From Bradyrhizobium sp. DOA9 (GTDB lineage Bacteria; Pseudomonadota; Alphaproteobacteria; Rhizobiales; Xanthobacteraceae), in NCBI RefSeq assembly GCF_000617845.2, contig NZ_DF820425.1:6082741-6146740 (forward strand): a stretch of 64,000 bases of DNA. Direction: 5' to 3'. The notes under the pieces were generated by a model. It was not told the origin of the DNA. It saw only the letters and a program-made list of their open reading frames with translations, and searched no databases. This document shows, one piece after another, positions 8,138 to 16,276 of the stretch (positions are counted from its first letter, which is position 1; each line of letters starts with the position of its first letter). The translations under genes and the position numbers were made by a program.

Positions 8138-10390
8138 TCAGCGCAGCACGTTGAGGAGATCCTGCACCATCGAATTCGCGGTCGTGATCACCTTGGTGTT
8201 GGCCGAATAGGCCTGCTGGGTCACGATCAGCTTGGTGAATTCGTCGGCGATGTCGGTGTTGGAGCCCTCGAGCGACGAGCCGCTGATGGTGCCCGAGGCG
8301 CCGTCGATGGCGTCACCGGACTGTTCGGTCGCGGCATAAGCGCCGCCGTCCATCGCCTTCAGGTAGTTGGTGCCGTTGAAATGCGACAGCTGCACCTGGG
8401 CGAGGTTGAGGTTCTGGCCGTTGGAGAAGGTGCCGACCACGACGCCGTTGTTGTTGACGGCGACCGAGCGCAGCTGGCCGGCGGCATAGCCGTTCTGGGT
8501 GATGGTGTTGATCGTCACCGCGCCGCTGGTGCTGGCATATTGCGTCAGCCCGCCCGAGGAGATGTTGAAGGCGACCGAGCCGAGCGACTGGCCGCTGACC
8601 GTGACGTTGTTGATGGTGATGCCCGAGCCGCTCGGCGAGGTCAGCGAGCCGTCGGCGGCAAAGGTGAAGGTCTGGCCGGTGTTGACCCAGCCGACCGTGG
8701 TGCCGGTGGCGTTCGGGTCGGTCTGGTAGAACAGGTTCCAGCTGTCCGAATGGCCGGCGCCCAGCGAGGCGCTGTCGGTCTTGGCCCAGCGCAATTGCAG
8801 GTTCACCGGCGTACCGGCGGCGTTGTAGGCCGTCACCGCGCCGCCGCTGATCGATTCCTTGGTGAACGTGGCGATGTCGTTGCCGATCACGCCGCCGGTG
8901 CCGGCCGTGCCGCCACCCTCGCGATTCCTGGTGATGGTCGAGGTGAAGCCGAGCGCGGAGAAGGCCGCGCTGTTGGAGCTGGAGACCGTCAGGTTGGAGA
9001 CGGTGCCGGTGTTGAGCGTGATCACGCCGCCGCTGCTGACCGACGATCCCGAGGCGCCGGAGAGCGCGTCGATCTTGCCGAGCAGGGTCGTGATGTTGTC
9101 GGTGACGTTGATCTGGTTCGCACCCGAGGCGCCCGAGGCCATGAAGGTCAGCGTCTGACCGTTCACGGTGATGGTGTCGCCGGCGGAAAAGCCCGACGTG
9201 AGCACCTGGGCGCCGCCGGCGGTGGCCGAGCCGCTCAGCACCGTCGCGCCCGAGATTGCAGGCGAGGACAGCACGTTGCCGCCGCGCGTCACGCTGCTGA
9301 TGCCGAGCGCCGTGGCGGCCGTGCCGCTGCCGATCGCGACGTCGGTGCCGGTGCCGGTCGCGATCTGGATATTGCCGCTGACCGAGAGCGAAGCGGTGAC
9401 GCCGGCGCCGCCGGCAGTCTGGATCGCGTTCAGGATGTCGGCCACCGTCGCCGTCGTGCCCGCACCGAGACCGATCGTGGTGTTGCTGCCGACGGTCGAG
9501 ACCGTGGTGCCACCGTTGAACGTGATGGTGTTGCCGTTGATGGTCAGCGTCTGGCCGCTCAACGCGGTCAGAATGCTGGAGGCGAGATGCGTGCCGGCGG
9601 CGTTATCGAGCGACGTGGTCGTCGAGGCGACCGCGGACGAATTGTTCTGGAGCGCAACCGTGCCGGTGGCCGTGGTCGACGAATAGGCCGAGCGGATGTT
9701 GCCGGTTGCGGCAGCGCCTGACACGGTCGCGTTGGCATAGGGCGCCGGCGGCGTGCCGACCGGCAGCGGGTTGGCGGCGAAATCGGACGGGTTGAGACCG
9801 CCGGCTGCGAGCAGGGTGCCGGTCGAGGCAGTGGTTTTCGCCACCGTGTTCGGCTGGGTCGGCAGGTTCGCCGCATACTGGATCGAGGTGGTCGCCTGCG
9901 CCGGAATGAAGTTGTTCTGGAACTGCAGGACGTTCGCCACGCTGCCGGTGGGGTTGCCGGTCTTCGGGTCGACGGTGACGCCCATCAAATAATAGCCGGC
10001 GCCGTTGACCAGGTTGCCGTTGGCATTGAGCTGGAAGTCGCCGCGCCGCGTGTAGTAGGTGACGCCGGTGAAGACGGGCACGTTGTCCACGACGCCGCTC
10101 GCCTTCTGGATCGAGAAGAAGCCGTCGCCGGTGATCGCCATGTTGGTGGCGACGCTGGAGGACGAGATCGTGCCCTGGGTGGTGATGGTGGCCTTGGCGT
10201 TGGCCGTCACGCCGCCGGCGACCTGCTTGCTCGGGACCGAGGAGTCCGGAATGAGGTCGACGAAGCTGGTGCCGATGCCCTTGTAACCGGTGGTGGATGA
10301 GTTCGCGATGTTGCCGGAAATGTTCTGCAGCGCGAAGGACTGCGCCTGCAGGCCACCCACCGAGGTGTTCATTGCATCGAAGATACCCAT
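8138..10390 (-). CDS. flgE: Flagellar hook protein FlgE (extra-long)
   Basis: 750 residues against about 400 in enterobacteria. MGIFDAMNTSVGGLQAQSFALQ..ISGNIANSSTTGYKG is the conserved N-terminal D0/rod signature, and the C-terminus ends with EFTKLIVTQQAYSANTKVITT..LLNVLR. FSLSR-type core sequences (GDGFFSIQ, YYTRRGDFQLNANGNLVN) are present. The surface-exposed middle is enlarged and contains at least two Flagellin_IN-like repeats: about 265-365 (LTINGNTITFNGG..AATALGIS) and 377-483 (ISGATVLSG..GDTITVNGQTLTF..SALGFT). The second is homologous to a segment of FlgL. First gene of the operon, behind a sigma-54 promoter. Confidence 0.95.
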   Translation of the reverse strand: MGIFDAMNTSVGGLQAQSFALQNISGNIANSSTTGYKGIGTSFVDLIPDSSVPSKQVAGGVTANAKATITTQGTISSSSVATNMAITGDGFFSIQKASGVVDNVPVFTGVTYYTRRGDFQLNANGNLVNGAGYYLMGVTVDPKTGNPTGSVANVLQFQNNFIPAQATTSIQYAANLPTQPNTVAKTTASTGTLLAAGGLNPSDFAANPLPVGTPPAPYANATVSGAAATGNIRSAYSSTTATGTVALQNNSSAVASTTTSLDNAAGTHLASSILTALSGQTLTINGNTITFNGGTTVSTVGSNTTIGLGAGTTATVADILNAIQTAGGAGVTASLSVSGNIQIATGTGTDVAIGSGTAATALGISSVTRGGNVLSSPAISGATVLSGSATAGGAQVLTSGFSAGDTITVNGQTLTFMASGASGANQINVTDNITTLLGKIDALSGASGSSVSSGGVITLNTGTVSNLTVSSSNSAAFSALGFTSTITRNREGGGTAGTGGVIGNDIATFTKESISGGAVTAYNAAGTPVNLQLRWAKTDSASLGAGHSDSWNLFYQTDPNATGTTVGWVNTGQTFTFAADGSLTSPSGSGITINNVTVSGQSLGSVAFNISSGGLTQYASTSGAVTINTITQNGYAAGQLRSVAVNNNGVVVGTFSNGQNLNLAQVQLSHFNGTNYLKAMDGGAYAATEQSGDAIDGASGTISGSSLEGSNTDIADEFTKLIVTQQAYSANTKVITTANSMVQDLLNVLR

Positions 10391-10454
10391 AACTTTGTCT
10401 CCAAATCCGATCTCGGCGGCCGGTCGACCATGGCCGCAATCGGGAGAGACAGTC

Positions 10455-10469
10455 GCAAGGCCTATGCCA
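10455..10469 (-). promoter_or_regulatory. Sigma-54 (RpoN) promoter of flgE-flgK-flgL
   Basis: Reading the minus strand, TGGCATAGGCCTTGC matches TGGCAC-N5-TTGC with the invariant GG and GC ten bases apart. Transcription should start near 10443, giving a leader of about 50 nt before the flgE ATG at 10390. Sigma-54 control of hook genes is established in other alphaproteobacteria (for example Caulobacter, with FlbD). Confidence 0.7.
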
Positions 10470-10502
10470 ATGCTGGTATCTTCAGGAAATCAATGACTTA
10501 AT

Positions 10503-10530
10503 GAAAACGCCCCGGCCTGGTGACCGGGGC
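10503..10530 (-). terminator. Rho-independent terminator after msrB
   Basis: On the minus strand GCCCCGG, an 8-nt loop and CCGGGGC form a 7-bp GC stem followed by GTTTTC. It lies 38 nt past the msrB stop and just before the flgE promoter, so it insulates the flagellar operon from msrB. Confidence 0.7.
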
Positions 10531-10567
10531 ACATTTGCCGGGACCGGCAACAATTGCCGGGACGGCG

Positions 10568-11080
10568 TTACGTCGCCGACGCCGACGCCGGGTGGAACAC
10601 CAGGCCGAAACCATCGATGCAATAGCGCAATCCGGTCGGCTTCGGGCCGTCGTCGAAGACATGGCCGAGATGGCCGCCGCAGCGTCGGCAATGCACCTCG
10701 GTGCGGACCATGCCGTAGGTGCGGTCCTCGGTCTTGCCGACATTGCCCTCGATCGGCGCATAGAAGCTCGGCCAGCCCGTGCCGCTCTCGAACTTGGTCT
10801 CCGACGTAAACAGCGGCAGGTCGCAGCCGGCGCAGGCGAAGATGCCCTTGCGCTTCTCCTTGAGCAGCGGGCTGGACCCGGGCCGCTCGGTGCCGTGGTT
10901 GCGCAGGATCTCATATTGCTGCGGCGTGAGCTGGGCACGCCATTCCGCCTCCGTCTTCGTGATCTCGAACGTTTGCGCGGCCTTCTCGCCGGCCTCGGCA
11001 GGTGACCCCCTCAGCCAGCGGAAAGCCGAAAGGCCGAACAGGCCGGCGACAGTCGTGAGCAGGATGCGGCGGTCAAACAT
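10568..11080 (-). CDS. msrB: Peptide-methionine (R)-S-oxide reductase, exported form
   Basis: 170 residues. A short N-terminal extension, MFDRRILLTTVAGLFGLSAF, has a twin-arginine and a hydrophobic stretch, so export (probably Tat) is likely. The MsrB domain follows: CAGC and CRRC are the two zinc-binding pairs, GTGWPSF and GHVFDDGP are signature motifs, and RYCIDG supplies the catalytic Cys. Where many MsrB have RYCxNS, this one has RYCIDGFG. It reduces methionine-R-sulfoxide, here probably in the periplasm. Single gene with its own terminator. Confidence 0.92.
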   Translation of the reverse strand: MFDRRILLTTVAGLFGLSAFRWLRGSPAEAGEKAAQTFEITKTEAEWRAQLTPQQYEILRNHGTERPGSSPLLKEKRKGIFACAGCDLPLFTSETKFESGTGWPSFYAPIEGNVGKTEDRTYGMVRTEVHCRRCGGHLGHVFDDGPKPTGLRYCIDGFGLVFHPASASAT

Positions 11081-11167
11081 GTCATTCTCCGTGCGCGGGG
11101 ACGTCCACGCCCTGAGATACGGACTCTAACGGCCGACGTTACACATCCGGGCGGAATTTCTCTCAAC

Positions 11168-12619
11168 TTATTGCGAGACGCGGTCTTCGTGCGCGACCGG
11201 TTCCGCGGCTTCGACCGCAGGTTTGGGCGGCCGCGCCGGCCGCACGCCCGGCGGCCCACGACGCGGACCGGTGCCGGCCGCGCGGTTGGCTTCGGCGAGG
11301 CGGGCCTCGCGTTCCCTATCCTTCACCCTGGCGCGCTCGCGATAGCGGGCGAGCGCACCTGCGGCGGCGGAGCTCGCCCTGCCCCAGATCCCGACCAGCT
11401 GGCCGGCGACGCGCCCGGTGGCGCCGCCCGCCCAGACCAGCTCGAACGGCGAGAACAGCTTCCAGCGCTCATCGCCCCACAAGATGCTGCGCGCGATCAT
11501 CTGTCCGGCCATGGCCGAGGTGTTCATGCCCTGGCGGCCGAACCCGCTCGCCACCCACAGGCCTTTGCGCAGTTGGCCGATCTGCGGCATGCCGTGCACG
11601 GTCTGGCCGGTGGCGCCGCCGAACATGTCGGTGATCTCGACGTTGCCGAGCTCGGGAAAGATCGTCCGGATCCGCCGCCTGACGGCGCCGGCGAAGCGCT
11701 GCGGACGCGCCGCCCAGGTGGTCTCCGGGCTCTCCCACATCAGCCGGTCGCCGTCGACGACCCGGAAATGGTCGACACCGTCGGAATCCATCACCGATCC
11801 CTTGAAGGCGATGACCTCGTGCAGGCGCTCGCCGAGCGGCGCGGTCATTCCGGCATAGCGCCACACCGGCAGCAGCGTCTCCGACAGGCGCTTCAACGGC
11901 GCGCCGAGGTGAATGTTGCCGGCGAGCACGATGTGGCTCGCGCGCAGCCGCGCCGAGGGCGTGACGATGCGCTTGCGGATGCCGGAATGATCGATGCTGA
12001 CGACCGGCGTGTCCTCGAAGATGCGGGCGCCCGCCCGGCGCGCCAGCGCCGCAAGGCCGTGCACGTATTTCCGGCCGTCGACCTGGAACGCTTTCGGATA
12101 ATACACGCCGTGGAAGTAGTGATCGGTCTTGAGCGCCTCCCGCACGCGATCGACCTGCCAGCCCTCGACCTCGGTATCGAAATCCTCGTTCAGCATCTGC
12201 AGCCGGCTGATCAGCCGGTCGCCGGCATCGACGTTGGAGACCTCCAGCACGCCGTCGCGGAGGCCGATCCCCGGCATGCTCTCTTCGCTGGCGGCGGCCC
12301 GGACGAACTCGGCGCCCTCCTTCGACAGCGTCCACAATTCGCGGGCGTCCTCCAAGCCGATGCGCTCGATCAGGTCCGCGAGCGGCAGCGCAAAGCCCGG
12401 CATCACGGTGCCGAGCTGGTTGCCGGAGGCGTTCCAGCCGATCTGCCGGCCCTCGAGCACCGCGACGCTGGCCCCGAGCCGAGCCGCCTCCAGCGCCACG
12501 GTAAGCCCGGCAAGGCCCGCCCCGATCACGCAAATGTCGGCATCGAGATCGAACGACAGTCGCACGCGGTCGCGAAAGCCGGCTTCTTCCTGGGACACGC
12601 TTGTGAAAGTCTCGCTCAT
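11168..12619 (-). CDS. FAD-dependent oxidoreductase (DAO family)
   Basis: 483 residues. DADICVIGAGLAGLTVALEAARLG (residues 26-50) is the dinucleotide-binding GxGxxG fold, VLEGRQIGWNASGNQ is the DAO-family FAD contact region, and GLWVASGFGRQGMNTSAMAG near residue 370 is the C-terminal FAD motif. Similar proteins oxidise glycine, sarcosine or gamma-glutamylputrescine (PuuB-like); the substrate here is not determinable. The last 60 residues are a Pro/Arg-rich charged tail. It is divergent from the sixA-like gene, 91 nt away. Confidence 0.8.
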   Translation of the reverse strand: MSETFTSVSQEEAGFRDRVRLSFDLDADICVIGAGLAGLTVALEAARLGASVAVLEGRQIGWNASGNQLGTVMPGFALPLADLIERIGLEDARELWTLSKEGAEFVRAAASEESMPGIGLRDGVLEVSNVDAGDRLISRLQMLNEDFDTEVEGWQVDRVREALKTDHYFHGVYYPKAFQVDGRKYVHGLAALARRAGARIFEDTPVVSIDHSGIRKRIVTPSARLRASHIVLAGNIHLGAPLKRLSETLLPVWRYAGMTAPLGERLHEVIAFKGSVMDSDGVDHFRVVDGDRLMWESPETTWAARPQRFAGAVRRRIRTIFPELGNVEITDMFGGATGQTVHGMPQIGQLRKGLWVASGFGRQGMNTSAMAGQMIARSILWGDERWKLFSPFELVWAGGATGRVAGQLVGIWGRASSAAAGALARYRERARVKDREREARLAEANRAAGTGPRRGPPGVRPARPPKPAVEAAEPVAHEDRVSQ

Positions 12620-12656
12620 AGCGTTTTCTTAGAGGACTGAGCAGGCGCTTGTCACC

Positions 12657-12685
12657 TTGTCATCACCCGCGCCTGTACATTATCT
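12657..12685 (+). promoter_or_regulatory. Candidate sigma-70 promoter for the SixA-like gene
   Basis: TTGTCA (12657-12662), a 17-nt spacer and TTATCT (12680-12685) lie 25 nt upstream of the ATG at 12711. Match by eye only. Confidence 0.35.
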
Positions 12686-12710
12686 GCGACAGTAACGATT
12701 CGAGAATGTC

Positions 12711-13241
12711 ATGCGCCGTTTGATGTTGCTGCGTCACGCCAAGACCGAGACTGACGCGCCGAGCGGCCGTGACCAGGATCGCCGCCTCGACGACCGCGGC
12801 CACAAGGATGCCGCCCGGATGGGCGACTGGATCGCCACGCATCCGCCCTTCCCCGATACCGTGTTGGTGTCCCATGCCGCACGGGCCCGGCAGACCTGGG
12901 ACATCGCCTGGGAGGCAATGAAGGACCGCGTCCCGCCGCCGCAGGTCGAGATCCTGCCGGAACTCTACGGCGCCGATCCCGCAGTGATCCTGGACACCAT
13001 TCGCACCGCAACCGCCCCCGCCGATCCCAAGCAATTGCTGCTGGTCGGCCACAATCCCGGCATGCACGAGGTCGCCCTGATGCTGATCGGCGGCGGCGAT
13101 CCCGACGGCGCCAAGGCACTCGGCCACAACCTGCCCACGGCGGGGCTTGCGATCTTCGACTTTGACGTCAAGGATTGGGATGACGTGGCCTACCGCCGCG
13201 GCAAGCTGGTGCTGTTCGTCAGTCCCAAGCTGTTACGGTAA
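12711..13241 (+). CDS. SixA-like phosphohistidine phosphatase (histidine phosphatase family)
   Basis: 176 residues. The start MRRLMLLRHAKTE places the catalytic RHxxT/K motif at residues 8-11, with H9 as the nucleophile. SHAARARQT and LLVGHNPGMHE provide the other conserved Arg and second His. Length and motifs fit SixA, which removes phosphate from Hpt histidines. An Hpt protein is encoded at 39920-40294, but no link between the two can be shown. Cytoplasmic. Confidence 0.85.
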   Translation: MRRLMLLRHAKTETDAPSGRDQDRRLDDRGHKDAARMGDWIATHPPFPDTVLVSHAARARQTWDIAWEAMKDRVPPPQVEILPELYGADPAVILDTIRTATAPADPKQLLLVGHNPGMHEVALMLIGGGDPDGAKALGHNLPTAGLAIFDFDVKDWDDVAYRRGKLVLFVSPKLLR

Positions 13242-13322
13242 GCTGCTTCGACAAGCTGCTTCGATCGGCTGATCGCGCGGCGTGCCGGCCGGACGTGCTG
13301 ACCTTGAGATTTGGAGGCGCAG

Positions 13323-13748
13323 ATGTTCAAGTCCATCCTCGTGCCCATCGACCTCGCCGACACCGATCTCGCCAAGCCGGCGATCGCGACCGCGGCGACG
13401 TTGTCGCAGACCTGGAGCGGCGTCGTCCGCCTGCTCAACGTGCTGCCGATGACGCCGGTGATGCTGGCCGAATACGTCCCGGCCGATTTCGACGAGCAGC
13501 AGCGCCAGACCTCGGAGGAGGCCCTCGCCATCGTCGCGCGCGAATCCGGCATCGAGCCCGCCCGCATCTCCAGCGTGGTGCGCCAGGGCGGTATCTATCA
13601 CGAGATTCTGGAGGAAGCCGTGCACATGAAGGCCGACCTGATCGTGATGACCTCGCACCGGCCGGCGATGCGCACCTATTTCCTCGGCTCCAACGCCGGG
13701 CATGTGGTGCGTTACGCCAAGTGCTCGGTGCTGGTGGTGAGGCATTAG
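13323..13748 (+). CDS. Universal stress protein (UspA family)
   Basis: 141 residues. The ATG at 13323 is preceded by GGAG at 13313-13316, which decides the start over a TTG four codons earlier. MFKSILVPIDLAD is the USP N-terminal strand. The C-terminal GSNAGHVVRYAKCSVLVVRH carries the G-2x-G-9x-S/T ATP-binding pattern. Role: stress-linked ATP-binding protein. A small membrane-protein gene follows 15 nt downstream and may be co-transcribed. Confidence 0.9.
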   Translation: MFKSILVPIDLADTDLAKPAIATAATLSQTWSGVVRLLNVLPMTPVMLAEYVPADFDEQQRQTSEEALAIVARESGIEPARISSVVRQGGIYHEILEEAVHMKADLIVMTSHRPAMRTYFLGSNAGHVVRYAKCSVLVVRH

Positions 13749-13763
13749 GCTCGGAGCAATGTC

Positions 13764-14222
13764 GTGAAGCAATGGTGGCGAAGATGGAGCTATGAGGTCC
13801 CGCTCGCGATCGGGGATGCGCTGTGGGAGGTGCTGGTCGTCCAACTGGCGGCGCTGCTGGACAGGCTGACTCTGCGAAAGATCGTCGCCTTCTTCCCCGT
13901 CGTGATCCTCGTGCTCGCCTACTACCACAGGATTCCAATTCCCCCGGAACTCATGCTGGTCGGCGACTTCCTCGCCTATATCGACATCTTCTCGGCGCTG
14001 ATCCTGCTCGGCGTGATGAGCCGCGTCACCACGATCCTGTTCGTCGTGAAACAGGTGGCGGCAGCGATTGCTGCATTCGCGAGCAACGCCGGTTCACGCT
14101 TGCAGCGGCTGGATGTCCGACATCGACGCCAACGCAGCGGCTCAAGGCCTCACCGCAAACCGAGCAGACCTGAAGACGATCGAGCATTCGACGGAGCGTG
14201 GGGTCAGGTCGCGATCGCCTGA
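13764..14222 (+). CDS. Small membrane protein of unknown function
   Basis: 152 residues from a GTG preceded by GGAG (13753-13756). Two hydrophobic segments are visible: FFPVVILVLAYY (about 43-54) and FLAYIDIFSALILLGVMS (about 68-85). The N-terminus is Trp/Arg-rich (MKQWWRRWSYEVP). The last 50 residues are basic and low in hydrophobic content, and the gene ends against a repeat-rich spacer, so the C-terminus may be altered by an old indel or repeat insertion. I do not recognise the family. Confidence 0.6.
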   Translation: MKQWWRRWSYEVPLAIGDALWEVLVVQLAALLDRLTLRKIVAFFPVVILVLAYYHRIPIPPELMLVGDFLAYIDIFSALILLGVMSRVTTILFVVKQVAAAIAAFASNAGSRLQRLDVRHRRQRSGSRPHRKPSRPEDDRAFDGAWGQVAIA

Positions 14223-14253
14223 TCCCGGCCAGGCACTGTGGGGCAGTAGACTC

Positions 14254-14334
14254 CGTCATTGCGAGCGCAGCGAAGCAAATCCAGAATCTTTTCGCGGAGG
14301 CAGCCTGGATCGCTTCGCTGCGCTCGCAATGACG
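14254..14334. repeat. Intergenic palindromic repeat, family 1
   Basis: A perfect 22-bp inverted repeat: CGTCATTGCGAGCGCAGC.. at 14254-14275 and its complement at 14313-14334, with a 37-bp centre. A decayed relative lies at 58161-58233. Elements of this type are widespread in Bradyrhizobium spacers. Confidence 0.8.
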
Positions 14335-14367
14335 AGGATGATGCAACTGCGTGCGAAACTCAGGTCT

Positions 14368-14502
14368 CGTGCCCCGGACGCAGCGCGGCGCTACTTCAGC
14401 GGTGCGCTGCGTCCGGGGCCCATGCAGCAGCGCTCCGCGGGGCCCCTGGGTCCCGGCTCTGCGCAGCAACGTAAGAACGCTGCAGCGCGTCCGGGACACG
14501 TG
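14368..14502. repeat. Intergenic repeat, family 2 (CCCCGGACGCAGCGC type), copy A
   Basis: Starts with CGTGCCCCGGACGCAGCGCG and ends with the near-complement CGTCCGGGACACG. Internal palindromes include GTGCGCTGCGTCCGGGGCCC. Related copies lie at 46596-46653 and 57993-58130. It follows the small membrane-protein gene and abuts the DUF1127 gene. Confidence 0.75.
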
Positions 14503-14507
14503 AGGCC

Positions 14508-14744
14508 TTACAGATACCGCGACAGCTCGGCCTTGAACTGCCCGTACACGGCGTCCTCGATCTGGCTGCGCGTGATGCCGATGTCGCGCAGGGCGCGGTC
14601 GTCAAGTTCGTTCAGGGTCTTGACGGCGGAGCGGCGCTCCAGGCGGTCGAACAGCGCGGTGACGCGCAGCGCGAGGGCCCCGAAAAATCCGCTTGATGAG
14701 GGTGGGCGTAAAGGCCGCCCGGCAGTTTGCGAGATCATGGTCAT
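14508..14744 (-). CDS. DUF1127 (YjiS-like) small protein
   Basis: 78 residues. The start ATG at 14744 is chosen because GGAG (in GGAGAAGAAGA) lies about 7 nt upstream; a longer frame to 14816 has no such site. The C-terminal half LNELDDRALRDIGITRSQIEDAVYG is the DUF1127 motif (L..L..LdDreLrDIGItRsdI). Small DUF1127 proteins of alphaproteobacteria have been tied to RNA turnover and nutrient stress, but the role here is unknown. Divergent from the MocR gene. Confidence 0.85.
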   Translation of the reverse strand: MTMISQTAGRPLRPPSSSGFFGALALRVTALFDRLERRSAVKTLNELDDRALRDIGITRSQIEDAVYGQFKAELSRYL

Positions 14745-14930
14745 TCTTCTTCTCCGGCCTATCGTCCCGCGCGGCGAAGCAGGTGCCGTTGGCGCGGACG
14801 CTCGTGGCGCCTGCACCCCATTTTGCCGGCGGATTGCTCTCGCTCTCCTCGGCTCAATCGCGGAACTTGATGGAACTTAAATGCTCCAGTACACTCCTCG
14901 GAGCAAGAAAAACATTGCTCTCGGTGCAAT

Positions 14931-16274
14931 ATGTCCAAGTTCGAGTACGTGAAGCTCGCCGATGCCATTGCGGCCGATATCACTAACGGCACGTTAAGGC
15001 CCGGCGACCGGCTGCCGCCGCAGCGCAATTTTGCCTATGACCGCGGCATCGCGGTCTCGACCGCGAGCCGGGTTTATACGGAGCTGCTCCGCCGCGGCCT
15101 CGTGGTCGGCGAGGTCGGGCGCGGCACGTTCATCTCGGGCGACGTCAGGCGCGAAGTCGTGACGATGGGCGAGCCGGTCGATGCGCGCATCAATCTCGAG
15201 GTCAATTACCCGCTTCTGCCGCAGCAATGGGCGATGATCGCCAAGAGTCTCGCGGGGCTCGAGCGCATCGACGCGCTCGAATCCGCGCTGCGCGTTTCGA
15301 CCAGCACCGGGACCAAGAGCGCGCGCGCCGCCGCCGCTGCCTATCTCGCGCGCAAGGACTTTGCGCCTCAGCCCGAGCAGATCTTCTTCACCGCCAACGG
15401 CAAGCAATCGCTCGCGGCCGCGCTTGCCGCGCTGGTGCCGACCGGCGGCCGCTGCGGCGTCGAGGCGCTGACCTATCCCTACGTCAAGAGCATCGCCGCG
15501 CGGTTAGGCGTGACGCTGGTCCCGATCGCCATGGACGAATTCGGCGCGCGCCCCGACGCCATCCAGAAGGCGCATCGCGAGGCGCATTTGTCGGCGCTGT
15601 ATCTGCAGCCCATCATCCAGAATCCGCTCGGCGTCACCATGAATGCGACGCGGCGCGCCGACATCATGCGCGTCGCCGAGAAGCTCGATCTCACCATCAT
15701 CGAGGACATCGTCTACGGCTTCCTCGCCGACGACGCGCCGCTGGCGGCGCTCGGCCCCGATCGCTGCATCGTGCTCGACAGCCTGTCCAAGAAGGTGGCG
15801 CCGGGCCTTGCGCTCGGCATCCTCGTCGCGCCGCCTCACTTGCGCGAAAGCGTGATGAGCGCGGTGCGCACCGGCGGCTGGATCGCTTCCGGCCATGCGC
15901 TCGCAGCCGGGCAGCGGCTGATGGCCGACGGTACCGTCGCCGAGCTGACGCGGCTGAAGCGCATCGACGCCGCGCGCCGCCAGCAGACCGCCGCACGGCT
16001 GCTCTCCGGCTACCAGCTCGCCGCCGATCCGCGCTCCTATCATCTCTGGCTGACGCTGCCGCCGCACTGGCGCTCGCAGACCTTCGTCGCCGCAGCGGCA
16101 AGGCGCGGCATCGCGCTGACGCCGTCCTCGACCTTCGCGATCGCGCACGGTCATGCGCCGAACGCGGTGCGTCTGGCGCTCGCTCCGCCCTCGCCCGAGC
16201 AGCTCGATTCCGGCCTGCGCACCATCGTCTCGCTGCTCGGCACCAAGGAGGACGATTTCGATTCGACGGAGTAG
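14931..16274 (+). CDS. MocR-type GntR-family transcriptional regulator with aminotransferase domain
   Basis: 447 residues. Residues 1-75 are a GntR winged helix (YVKLADAIAADITNGTLRPGDRLPPQRNFAYDRGIAVSTASRVYTEL). Residues 95-440 are a fold-type I aminotransferase-like domain: QPIIQNPLG, IIEDIVYGFL (Asp) and VLDSLSKKVAPGLALG (Schiff-base Lys). MocR regulators use the PLP domain as an effector sensor. The closest neighbour it could control is the divergent DUF1127 gene, but the target is not evident. Confidence 0.88.
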   Translation: MSKFEYVKLADAIAADITNGTLRPGDRLPPQRNFAYDRGIAVSTASRVYTELLRRGLVVGEVGRGTFISGDVRREVVTMGEPVDARINLEVNYPLLPQQWAMIAKSLAGLERIDALESALRVSTSTGTKSARAAAAAYLARKDFAPQPEQIFFTANGKQSLAAALAALVPTGGRCGVEALTYPYVKSIAARLGVTLVPIAMDEFGARPDAIQKAHREAHLSALYLQPIIQNPLGVTMNATRRADIMRVAEKLDLTIIEDIVYGFLADDAPLAALGPDRCIVLDSLSKKVAPGLALGILVAPPHLRESVMSAVRTGGWIASGHALAAGQRLMADGTVAELTRLKRIDAARRQQTAARLLSGYQLAADPRSYHLWLTLPPHWRSQTFVAAAARRGIALTPSSTFAIAHGHAPNAVRLALAPPSPEQLDSGLRTIVSLLGTKEDDFDSTE

Positions 16275-16276
16275 GA

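Noticed and set aside
14068..14880. 270-codon open frame across the repeat-rich spacer
   Set aside because: It covers two palindromic elements and the antisense of the DUF1127 gene; no start signal.
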